From: VMCP01 sp965659745
GTDB taxonomy: Bacteria > Bacteroidota > Bacteroidia > NS11-12g > UBA955
Reading direction: 5' to 3'
DNA length: 64,000 nt
Assembly: GCA_965659745.1 (NCBI GenBank)
Contig: CBFHXF010000003.1
Coordinates: forward strand, 1 to 64,000
Shown here: piece after piece, positions 7,556 to 16,600 of the stretch
Position numbering within the stretch: position 1 is the first letter of the stretch
Layout: every line of letters begins with the position of its first letter
Made by a program: the position numbers and the translations under genes
The notes under the pieces: generated by a model
What the model saw: only the letters and a program-made list of their open reading frames with translations
Database searches by the model: none
What the model was told of the DNA's origin: nothing

Positions 7556-9888
7556 TGGCGTCGATTTTAAACCGCTTTTTCGGAGATTTAGAAAGTCAGA
7601 AAGTATGGCTTTTGAAGCGCTTGTTTGCCCAGTCATTCTTTACCGGTTTGGCGAGTGCCTTTTTCTTTGTGGCGGCCTATGCTTCGATGCTTTCGGTAGT
7701 AGATATTAAAGATATTCCTTATGCCTATTTGGCTTCGGGGCTGGGCGGTGTTTTATTAATTAAAGGTTTCCAACGCATACAAAAGGATTATGGGGCGGCT
7801 AAAGCTCACTATATTTTGACGTTCCTATTTGCGATTTGGTTGATCGTTTTATATGGGTTGAATACCTACGCACAAAACGAATCGGTGAAATGGGGTATAG
7901 GGGTGTTGAGTTTTACGTTCGTAATACCGTTTAGTGCGGTATTTGCTTTGAATATTGCCACGAGTTGTTTTCAAGTACTGGGAGTTACGCAAGGAAAGAA
8001 ATGGGTAGCCAAGTTGGGCATTGCGGAAACCTTAGCGGCTATGTTGGCCTTTATTTCGGCGCCCTTATGGGTGGATTTATTGGGGAGCGCACCTTCGTTG
8101 TTTTTTGTAGGGGGAATTGCCATTTTGCCCTTGGCGCGGCTTACGGTTATCGGATTTATTAAAGTAAAAGGAAGTCAATCTACCTATTCTTTACAAAATA
8201 AAGTAGAATTAAAAACCCTGTGGAAATCGCCCTTCTTTAAATGGGTCATTATTGCTACCAGTATATCGGTTGCCATGATTTATTGGGTAGATTACACGTA
8301 TATCATATCGGTTCGTACCATTGCTAGATTGAATAATATGAGCAATTCGGAAGTAGTTTCGGTATTTTTTGCCATTGTGAAAGTGGGCGAATTATTGGGA
8401 TCTCTATTTTCGGCAGATATCATCCGACAATTAGGTACCCAAAAATCGTTGCGCGTTTTTGCTTCGGTAATGTTAATTGTGGCAATTGGTATTGGCATTT
8501 TACATTTTGCGGTGCATATGCCAATTGCATCGTTAATTGTGTTCATCATCAGTATCAAATGGTTTGAGCGGGTAGTGCGTCGAACGGTGGAGGTACCTGC
8601 GAATCGAATTATGTTGCAAGTGGCCAAGCCCGAAGAGAAACTCGGATTGCAAACGGCCTTAGAGGGAATTGTAAGTCAGATGGCTACAATTGGCGCGGCT
8701 TTGGTGGTATTGCTGATATCGCAGAATCATCCGAAGGTAGATAGTTTGGATTTTTTGGTATTGATTGTGATGCTCATTGCGGGGGTATCTGTGTTTTGGG
8801 TAAGTCGCGTTTGGGTGGTGTCGAAACTTTATACGGTTAGACTTTCCAATTATTTGAAGGATATTGCCATGGAGCAGCGTGCTAAAGCACCTGTGGAGGT
8901 AGCGGCCGAAGAAGGAGAAGCGGAAGTCATAGAAAGGCCGCATTTAGATGCTAACGAGGCGATACGGCGCTTATATCACCCGAGTTTTGATAGGCAATTA
9001 TCTGCCGTTAGGGAAATTTCCCCCGAAATAGAGAAGATAAGTACCATAGTTGAGATGACCGATGCCGCGCCTCTTTTGTTAAAGGCGGAGATTTTGAAGC
9101 GTTTTAGCGGAAATATGGATGCGGCAGACATGCCGGCGGGCATGCAAACCAAGTTCAATGTGATGTTGATGAACATTGGTGAATCGTTGGTTTGGTTGGA
9201 TTTGAGCATTGCCGATTTGCGGGGCGAAACCGAATCGGAGTATTATTTATATGTGTCGCTGCAGAAGAGTCGGGATATTTTTATCAAACAGTTATTTACT
9301 TTGCTTTCTTGGCGTTACAGTGCCGAGGAGATGCGGGTGATAGAGGGATTTATGACGGGCGAGGCTTCAGGTGCCGACGATGCGCAGTTTGCCATGGAAT
9401 TGTTGGATACCATTTTGCCACCTTTGTTGAAGCCGTATTTATTGCCGGTATTCGAATCTTCGGGCTTGGAAACGAAGTTGAAGCGTTGGCGGCAGTATAT
9501 TCCCGCGTATCGGTATAGCAGCGAGGAGCGTTTGCGCGACATTGTGATGCGTGATTTTTCGTTGTTGACGGTATCGAGCAAATTTTGGGCGTTGCGGGTA
9601 CTATCTGAAATGAAGAATCAAAAAGTATTCACGGAGCCTTTTAAAACGTCGTCGATGAATTGCTTACGGGTGGCTTCGGAGCCCAAAGTGTCGAACTTTG
9701 GTAGCTTTTTAGATACGTTTGAAAAGTCGTTAGATTTCAGAAAGTCGCAAGACGTATTTATCAAAAGTGAACTGTTGTGTTACTGGCTGAACGAACAGGA
9801 GGGATTTGCCCATCCATCGAAGATGCAAGAATCGTTTGAGTCGTATAAGGCGGAATATTACGATTCGGTAAAAGCCCTTATTCAGTAA
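7555..9888 (+). CDS. MFS / nucleotide-carrier-like membrane protein with large cytoplasmic C-terminal domain
   Basis: The first ~410 residues contain about 10-12 hydrophobic segments, starting with FFGDLESQKVWLLKRLFAQSFF, an opening like that of bacterial proteins related to the ATP/ADP (TLC/NTT) carriers and the MFS. From about residue 415 the protein becomes charged and helical with no membrane segments; homologues in this group often carry HEAT-like or cyclic-nucleotide domains there. The substrate cannot be read from the sequence. It is the last gene of the TIR/nSTAND/TonB-receptor operon and starts on the last base of the receptor's stop codon. It converges with, and overlaps by 11 bases, the lipoprotein gene at 9878. 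Confidence 0.7.
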   Translation: MASILNRFFGDLESQKVWLLKRLFAQSFFTGLASAFFFVAAYASMLSVVDIKDIPYAYLASGLGGVLLIKGFQRIQKDYGAAKAHYILTFLFAIWLIVLYGLNTYAQNESVKWGIGVLSFTFVIPFSAVFALNIATSCFQVLGVTQGKKWVAKLGIAETLAAMLAFISAPLWVDLLGSAPSLFFVGGIAILPLARLTVIGFIKVKGSQSTYSLQNKVELKTLWKSPFFKWVIIATSISVAMIYWVDYTYIISVRTIARLNNMSNSEVVSVFFAIVKVGELLGSLFSADIIRQLGTQKSLRVFASVMLIVAIGIGILHFAVHMPIASLIVFIISIKWFERVVRRTVEVPANRIMLQVAKPEEKLGLQTALEGIVSQMATIGAALVVLLISQNHPKVDSLDFLVLIVMLIAGVSVFWVSRVWVVSKLYTVRLSNYLKDIAMEQRAKAPVEVAAEEGEAEVIERPHLDANEAIRRLYHPSFDRQLSAVREISPEIEKISTIVEMTDAAPLLLKAEILKRFSGNMDAADMPAGMQTKFNVMLMNIGESLVWLDLSIADLRGETESEYYLYVSLQKSRDIFIKQLFTLLSWRYSAEEMRVIEGFMTGEASGADDAQFAMELLDTILPPLLKPYLLPVFESSGLETKLKRWRQYIPAYRYSSEERLRDIVMRDFSLLTVSSKFWALRVLSEMKNQKVFTEPFKTSSMNCLRVASEPKVSNFGSFLDTFEKSLDFRKSQDVFIKSELLCYWLNEQEGFAHPSKMQESFESYKAEYYDSVKALIQ

Positions 9889-10450
9889 GAGAATCGTCGG
9901 CTTTTTTGATGTCTTCCGGCTTAATGCCTTTTTGAATCAAACGGTTTTTATTGACTTTGGTAATTTCAATACCTTGTACATTCAGTTTTATTTGGGGAAG
10001 TCTTTTTTCTGAAATACAATTGCGATTTTGGTAGCGAATGAGGAAGCGATCGGCTACAATGGTATCGGGGAATAGGTAGTATGCGTCTTCGTTTTTATTC
10101 CGCACAAATCGCAAAATAGATTCGGGTTGTTCGGAAAATTGAATCCAAAGGGTATCATTCAACATTTTACGAAGTACGCCGGTACTTACGGGTGTAAAAA
10201 CGAATTCATCTATATCGCGTTTCCGGTATATAAAATGTCCGGTTGCATTCTGTTTGAAATCGATTTCCCGTTTTGAGGCCTGCAGGGTAAAGGTGCAAGC
10301 GGGAACATAATTGAGTTGATATAGCCAAGCAGAATCGGAGATATAACGATCGATAAATTTGTGCGAAAAGCGTTTAGAAGCGCAAGAGTTTAGGCTCATA
10401 GCGCCTGCAAAAAGCATAACAACGAAGCCCAAATTACGGCGTATGTTCAT
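9878..10450 (-). CDS. Small lipoprotein of unknown function
   Basis: A 190-aa product with a lipoprotein signal: a positively charged start (MNIRR), a hydrophobic stretch, and a lipobox-like LNSC with the cysteine near residue 23. The mature part is mainly beta-prone and polar and I recognise no domain. Its start overlaps the end of the GH18-like gene upstream by 17 bases, so the two are co-transcribed and may act together in the envelope. Confidence 0.75.
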   Translation of the reverse strand: MNIRRNLGFVVMLFAGAMSLNSCASKRFSHKFIDRYISDSAWLYQLNYVPACTFTLQASKREIDFKQNATGHFIYRKRDIDEFVFTPVSTGVLRKMLNDTLWIQFSEQPESILRFVRNKNEDAYYLFPDTIVADRFLIRYQNRNCISEKRLPQIKLNVQGIEITKVNKNRLIQKGIKPEDIKKADDSLTE

Positions 10451-12383
10451 CGATATTGGCTTTTTTCTTGGTATAGCTTTGGAAGAAATAATGCACGGCC
10501 AATCCGAATAAGCCCCCTATGATAAATTCCATACCACTATTCAGAATTAAACCGAACATACGCATGGTGAGGGTAATTAAAATCATTACTGCGGGAATTA
10601 CGAAGAGGTATACATTATCGTAAAAGAACAGCATTCTGATTTTTTCATCGAACATGGCGATGGCCAATCCAAGCAAGGCACAAATGGTGAGAATGGTAAA
10701 GAACATACCCAATGTTTTGAGTAGGTTTTTGTATTCGAACCCGTAGGTTTGGGCTTTTGCCAATTGGTTTACGTCTGGTTTTTCGGGTAAAAAGGGATTA
10801 TCGGTAAGGTTGATTGCCGTCATAATGAGGGCTTGGTTTACCGAGAGAATGGAATCGATGTTGGCATCGAAGGGTAAGCCGGCAAAATCATTTAATAATT
10901 CAGGCTCTGTAACCGAGTTGGGAATGCTGAATTTTTGGTAAAGAAGGGGCCAAAATTTAGAGGTAGGACTCACGGCGCCGGCCATTTGCCAGAATCCCAT
11001 TCCTTTTAAATTTTTATTATTGGCGTAATCGCTTTTGAGCGCAAGGGAACTGATGCTTTCGCCCCAAGTGATATACCATTGGTCGTTGCTGGAGAAACTG
11101 ATATATTTTTGAACGGTATTTTCTTCTGTATGCGGACGGAAACGAACGCAATAATCTTCTTCATATGTAGCGAAAGGGATAAGCGAGAAGAATTTGGCGT
11201 TATTGGTGGTGGCTTGGGCTTGATTCATCACATATTGTTGAGCAGAAAGACCCAACACAAGAATCATTTTATTGGCTTTAACACCTCTTTTAATATAAGC
11301 ATTATAAGTATCGTCGATGGAAGGCGCTTTGGGCTGGTTGGATACCAAAGGCGAGGTAGGGCCGCAGGCGTAACCATCGTAGTTTTGGTAATCCATGGCC
11401 ATGATAAGTACCCGGTCGGCGATATTGGAAATTTCTTGTGCCGCATAGGCATCGTCGGGATCAACAGGAGGCAAACAGATGCTCAATTGTAACCGTGGTG
11501 AGGCTTCACCGAGGCGGTAGCGCATGTAACGGATGAATTCTACGTATAGTTTTTGATGTTTTTTAGATACCCCAAAGAAATCGATTACGATACCGGCACT
11601 GTTGTGTTTCACAATGGTGTGGATGATGGTATCCGCGAAGATGGCCCACGCTTTTTCGTTCTTTAAAAACCGTGCGGTACTTTGTGAATCGAGCAATTGA
11701 GCCACCAAATCAATATCGATTTGATATTGCACGGCGCGTTTGTGCAATTCGGTTTTTTCCCAATTGGGAAGGCGCTTGGGGGCACCGGTACTTGCATCAA
11801 TAAGGTATCCTACATATCCTAAGCGGGTTAGGGCATTTAAATCGTAGCGTTCGTAGTTATTCCCGTCTGTGAAGTGGTGAAAACCGTAAATTTCTTTTGT
11901 AAATCTTTTGTCACGACGCTTCTGATTGTAAGGGGGCAAGTCCATCCCGGTCCATTCCGATTCTGTCATATCGGGTGTTTGGTAGGCGGTTTTTAAGCTT
12001 GCAATGCGTTGTGGGAAGCGGGGATTGCGCTTTGAGGCGGTTTTATTTTTGGGAACTTCATCAAGGTAATCGAAACGATTTTGTCTTTCGATGACTTTTT
12101 TGAGGTAGTTTCCAAATTGATCGGTATAGGCAGGGATGGAGTCTTTAAGAAATGACTTGAATTTTCCGGCCTTTTGTTTTTGTTCTTCCAGTTTTTGGGC
12201 GGTTTCTTCGGTCTTCTGAACGGCCTGACTGGTCTCTTCGATTACCTCTTCGGCCTGGGCAATAGGTTCTTCAATTTGAGATACTTGCGCTTGAATATGA
12301 AAGGGTGCAGTGAACCCCACACAAATGATTATCCACAAAATAGGGCGGATTTTATTTATATTGTATATTTGGGCTAGATTCAT
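10434..12383 (-). CDS. Secreted GH18-fold protein lacking the catalytic glutamate, with C-terminal membrane segments
   Basis: I start the protein at the ATG at 12383 because it is followed by a clear signal peptide (ILWIIICVGFTAPFHIQAQ) and preceded by a good promoter; the longer in-frame start at 12437 is less likely. A Gln/Glu-rich helix follows. The central domain looks like a family 18 glycosyl hydrolase barrel: GYVGYLIDAS, a strand AGIVIDFFGVS near residue 264, RLQLSICLPPVD, and ADRVLIMAMDYQNYDG. At the place of the DxxDxDxE motif the sequence has only one Asp and an aromatic residue in place of the acid/base Glu, so hydrolysis by the usual mechanism is not expected. The end (about 550-640) has three or so hydrophobic segments. 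It may bind a glycan or peptidoglycan rather than cleave it. It forms an operon with the lipoprotein at 9878. Confidence 0.6.
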   Translation of the reverse strand: MNLAQIYNINKIRPILWIIICVGFTAPFHIQAQVSQIEEPIAQAEEVIEETSQAVQKTEETAQKLEEQKQKAGKFKSFLKDSIPAYTDQFGNYLKKVIERQNRFDYLDEVPKNKTASKRNPRFPQRIASLKTAYQTPDMTESEWTGMDLPPYNQKRRDKRFTKEIYGFHHFTDGNNYERYDLNALTRLGYVGYLIDASTGAPKRLPNWEKTELHKRAVQYQIDIDLVAQLLDSQSTARFLKNEKAWAIFADTIIHTIVKHNSAGIVIDFFGVSKKHQKLYVEFIRYMRYRLGEASPRLQLSICLPPVDPDDAYAAQEISNIADRVLIMAMDYQNYDGYACGPTSPLVSNQPKAPSIDDTYNAYIKRGVKANKMILVLGLSAQQYVMNQAQATTNNAKFFSLIPFATYEEDYCVRFRPHTEENTVQKYISFSSNDQWYITWGESISSLALKSDYANNKNLKGMGFWQMAGAVSPTSKFWPLLYQKFSIPNSVTEPELLNDFAGLPFDANIDSILSVNQALIMTAINLTDNPFLPEKPDVNQLAKAQTYGFEYKNLLKTLGMFFTILTICALLGLAIAMFDEKIRMLFFYDNVYLFVIPAVMILITLTMRMFGLILNSGMEFIIGGLFGLAVHYFFQSYTKKKANIDEHTP

Positions 12384-12407
12384 TCTTGAAGGCGCTTGTA
12401 GAAGTGT

Positions 12408-12439
12408 CAAAAATAATATAAAATCGCAGATATCCACAA
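12408..12439 (-). promoter_or_regulatory. putative promoter of the GH18-like gene
   Basis: On the minus strand, TTG (12439-12437) is followed after 21 bases by TATTTTTG (12415-12408), which fits the TTG / TAnnTTTG promoter pattern of Bacteroidota. It sits about 25 bases before the ATG at 12383 and supports that start. Confidence 0.5.
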
Positions 12440-12458
12440 TTATCCCACAAAAAGAAAT

Positions 12459-13607
12459 ATGAGATTTATAGGTTTTTTTCTCTTGGGTTTCACAATCATG
12501 ACTTCAGCGGTATCGTGCAGTCAGAAAAATCCCGATGCATTATTGAAAATTGGCAACCGTTTATTCGAAGCGGGAAAATGGGAGGAGGCTAAAAAAACCT
12601 ATTTAAAAATCACAGAAGTAGCTCCTGAGTATGCCATGGCGTACTATAATTTGGGAATTATGGATTGGCAGGCGAAGCAATACGAAACCGCCGAAGGGTA
12701 TTTTTCACAGGCCATAGAGCGCGATCCGATGTATGCGCGGGCTTATTTAATGCGCGGACGTTGTTATTTTAAATTGAATGAATTTAAAATGGCAGAGAAT
12801 GATTTCCAAACGGCGCGGGTAAACCCGGAAGTTTCTTTTGAAGGGCTTTCTGAATTGGGCAGACTTTGGGTTTCTCAAAGGCGTTTTGCGGAAGGTTTAA
12901 AAATATTGAATCAGTGTTTGCAGATCAGCGATACATCGGATTTGGTATTGTTAACCCGTGCCAGTGCCCTTTTTGAAACACATAACTATGAAGCCAGTGT
13001 GCGCGATTGTAACAAGGTCATTTCTCGAAATCCTAAACGTTGGGAGGCGTATCTGTTAAAGGGAAAAAACTTCTTAGAAATGCCGGTGATGGATTCTGTT
13101 TTACTCGTTTTAGATTATGCTCGGTTGTACTCCAACGAAGATCCTGCAACCCTAGCCGCGATCTCAGAATATTACTTAATGAATGATGAAAGCGCTATGG
13201 CCATTGCCTTTGCAGAAAAGGGATTGCAATCGCAACCGTATAATATTCCTTTAAAACTAAATAAAGCCCGTGCCTATGACGGCATGGAACAGTATGAAAA
13301 AGCCAATGCCGTTTACAATGAAATCGGCACCACGGCCGATAGCATTCCGGAATACCATTTTTATTTGGGAAAAAACATGCTCTATTTAGGCGACACGGCC
13401 AGTGCCGTTATCGCTTTAAGTGATGCAATTGCCTTGAGGCGTAATTATTCGGAAGCGTATACCTTGAGATCGATAGTGAAAGCGCGTATCGGCGATGCCG
13501 TAGGGGCTGCCGAAGACCGAGAAAGGGCCAAAGGAAATATTTCGTGGAGGCACCCGCAACGGGCTCAAAGGGAGCGCGACTCTTTACTTACGGCGCCTTC
13601 CATATAG
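12459..13607 (+). CDS. TPR-repeat lipoprotein
   Basis: The 382-aa product has a signal peptide with a probable lipoprotein cysteine (SAVSC, about residue 20). From about residue 27 on it is built of tetratricopeptide repeats, for example LKIGNRLFEAGKWEEAKKTYLKI, AYYNLGIMDWQAKQYETAEGYFSQAIERDP and AYLMRGRCYFKLNEFKMAENDFQTA, about eight to nine in all. TPR lipoproteins act as scaffolds in envelope complexes; no specific partner can be inferred. It is divergent from the GH18-like gene, and its 3' end overlaps the end of the tape-measure gene by 20 bases on the opposite strand. Confidence 0.85.
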   Translation: MRFIGFFLLGFTIMTSAVSCSQKNPDALLKIGNRLFEAGKWEEAKKTYLKITEVAPEYAMAYYNLGIMDWQAKQYETAEGYFSQAIERDPMYARAYLMRGRCYFKLNEFKMAENDFQTARVNPEVSFEGLSELGRLWVSQRRFAEGLKILNQCLQISDTSDLVLLTRASALFETHNYEASVRDCNKVISRNPKRWEAYLLKGKNFLEMPVMDSVLLVLDYARLYSNEDPATLAAISEYYLMNDESAMAIAFAEKGLQSQPYNIPLKLNKARAYDGMEQYEKANAVYNEIGTTADSIPEYHFYLGKNMLYLGDTASAVIALSDAIALRRNYSEAYTLRSIVKARIGDAVGAAEDRERAKGNISWRHPQRAQRERDSLLTAPSI

Positions 13608-16600
13608 TATACACGAGGTAGGACGTCCATGGGAATTTCATGGTCGCATAACCCCAGGGAATGGTTTGCATGATAATATCCGAACCCATACCTTCCACTT
13701 CTATATTCCAAGAACCGTCATCGGCCTTCCATGCCAATCCTCCGCGGAGTAAAAACGATTCGATAAATCCTCGTAGCGATACATTAGCCATTAAGGGCCA
13801 TTGCATTTTTATGGCGGTTAAAAATCGTTTGGCTTCGGTTTTCGTTTCTTCTGTCAGAGGTTTTTCTAAAAATAATTCACTTTCGGGGGCAATTCCGGTA
13901 ATGATACGCGGTATGAGGTCTTGGACCTCGGTGGGCAGTATTTCGGCATCCATTTCGGTAATATACAGGAGTACTTGATAGGCTGTAATTTGATGCGATT
14001 CCGATAGGAATTGCTGTCCCTCCATCAGCTGCAATCGCTTGAAAAGGGTGGCATAGTAAGGGGCAATCATCATCAAACCACAAAATTGGGTTTTGAAACG
14101 AACGCCTTTATCAATGTCGCGCTTTACGTCTTTGTTAATTTGCGCTTCCTTGGGGGAAGTTTCTAATTTAATTCCGGGATTAATGGGGTGTTCAAAAACC
14201 GTAACGGCTGCGGGATTTAATAAAATATTTACATCTAGGAGGGGTTGTAGGGTTTCTTGCCATTCTTGGGCGATGCGTTTTTCTATTTTTTGGCTGATTT
14301 CGGGCTTTATATCTTTTACTAAGGATGCGGGTGATTTAGACACCGGTAAAGATTGAAAATGGCTGCTTAGTTTTTCCGTTTCGGAGAGGAGTGCGTTTTC
14401 GATGGGCGCGATTAAAAAACTCAATATTTGTGTTACGCCGGTAAATTTAGAATCGGAGCTCCATCCCGATTGATAAAACCAATAAATCATGTTTTTCAAA
14501 CTGTGATTCAAGATCCAATCGTCTGTATTGCCCAAAACCGGCTGCAACCAGGCTTCTAACCAGTTGTTAATGGCTACAGTTTCTTGGGGAAGGGCGTTTT
14601 TCAATTCTTCAGTAAACTGTCGCAATATTTGCGCGCGGAAATTCCCCCAAATCGCAATGAATGCGAGTTCGTTTTCTTCCCAAAAGACGTGACGGGTCAT
14701 GCGCAAGCGCTCGATTTCTTGGATTGTTTGGGCCGCTTGTTCGCGCCATGCTTGTGTTTGAGGGTTTGGTGTTTGAGAGTTTGAAGTTTGGGCGTTTGAG
14801 GTTTGGAGGTTTGAAGTTTGTGGGGCTGATTTATCGGAGTCCAAATCTTCCAAAAGGGTTGAATCTGTAAGGTTTGCCTTGTCTAATGATTCTTCGGCCT
14901 CTTTTGAGAGGGTTTCTTCAGATGTATCAGATTCGATATCTTCCAGAAGGGTTGAATCTGAAATGTTTGCCTTGCTTAATGATTCTTCGGCCTCTTTTGA
15001 AAGGGTTTCTTCAGATGTATCAGATTGGAATTCTTCTGATTGAATTGAAGTTTGCGGTTTTGAGGGTCGGATGTCTAAGGTTTGAGAGTTCGAGGTTTGA
15101 GCGGTTGTTTTGTCGGAGTCAAATTCTTCAACAATGGTTGGGTCTGATGATTCGGTAAAAGGAGGTAATTTGGTTTCTAAAAGTGCCGCCAATGATAAGG
15201 GCCAATAGGGTAGGCCTTGACTATTGGAGAAGTTTACGGAAGAAGTCATTTCCCAAATAAAGCGTTTGAAGGCTTCAAAAATAAATTGGTTTTGGATTTC
15301 AATAGTAGTGGAAGTGGTACTCGATTTTTGTCGCTGTTGTAAATCATTAAGAATATCCTCAAAATGCAAGCGCCACCCCGACATCCATTTGCGGGGATGT
15401 TTCAGTGCCATAATTAACCAGTCGGGTAGTCCATCTAATTCGGTATCGCTATCGGCAAAAAGGGTTTGTCTCCAATTTTCAAGTGCATCGTAATTGGGCG
15501 TATCAACGATTATTGATCCATCGATATCCAATCGAAGGGGTAAAGCCCAAGAGGCCAGTAAATGGAGTATTTTGTTTAAGTCAACTTCAAGTTGGGATTC
15601 TTTATATAGTTGCTGCAGGTTTTGAATTTCTAAAAGAGGCAAATGGAATTTATGGCGAATCGATAATTCCGATTCGGGGTCCAAAATCAATTGTATATGC
15701 CACCATGCCGAATTCTGGGTAAACGGATTGAGCCATGGTTTTAAAACCGGCATTAATGGGATTACGGTTTCAGGAATTTCGGAAATCGGATTTTGGGAAT
15801 CGGCCGGTTTTTGAATTTCAACTTTTATCTGTTGATCGCGGGCAAATTGCTTTAGAACCGGATGTATTTCGGGTACTTTGGCGGCTATGGATCGTTTTAT
15901 TTTGGGACTCAGGCGTTCGGTGACTTCCCCCCAAGTCATTTGACTTTTTTGAAGTATTTCTTCAAAAAGCGGGATGGTTTTTTGGTGGGTGAGCCAAACA
16001 ACGAGGTGTTCGCTTAGCCAATGTACGACATTAGAATCGACGTTGCTTTGTCGCAATAATGCCCTCTTGAATTCGTTGGCAACTTGGTTGAGCTCTCGGT
16101 CGAGCCATACGGTTAATGCTTGTTGCTTTTGGGTTGATTCCCATTTTGGGAATTGGTCATGGGCCCAATTTTTTAAGATTTCGAATAGCTCTTCCTTTTT
16201 GATAAAGGGATGGTCGAAGATGTATTCAGCAAACCAAGTGCCTAAGGTGGGTATTTGTGTTTCCTTTTCCCATTTCATGGGTGGAACGGTAGGTAAGGGT
16301 TTTAGGTTTTTGGGTTCAATTGCAGCAATTTTTTCATTAAAAAATTCTTCTAAGCGACTAAATTCCAATTTTTCTAATGAGAATACCGATTGCAGCCATT
16401 TGATTAATCGCTGCGATTGCGCATAGTTGAGTCCGCCTACCCGAATGAAGATTTCCTCAATAATCAATAGCGACATATCCAAACGGGTTTGGGGTTTATC
16501 GATCAGTAATATGCGGTATTTTAGGAAGTGGGTGAGCTTAAAAGTTGCGGCAATTCCAAATTCTTCTCTAAGAAATTGTTGCAATTTTCGCGCATTATCT

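Noticed and set aside
12384..12437. Longer start (12437) for the GH18-like protein
   Set aside because: It would place 18 residues before the signal peptide and run over the predicted promoter.
14750..15060. Repeats as a CRISPR-like array
   Set aside because: The units are in frame within a coding sequence, have no spacers and no cas genes nearby.
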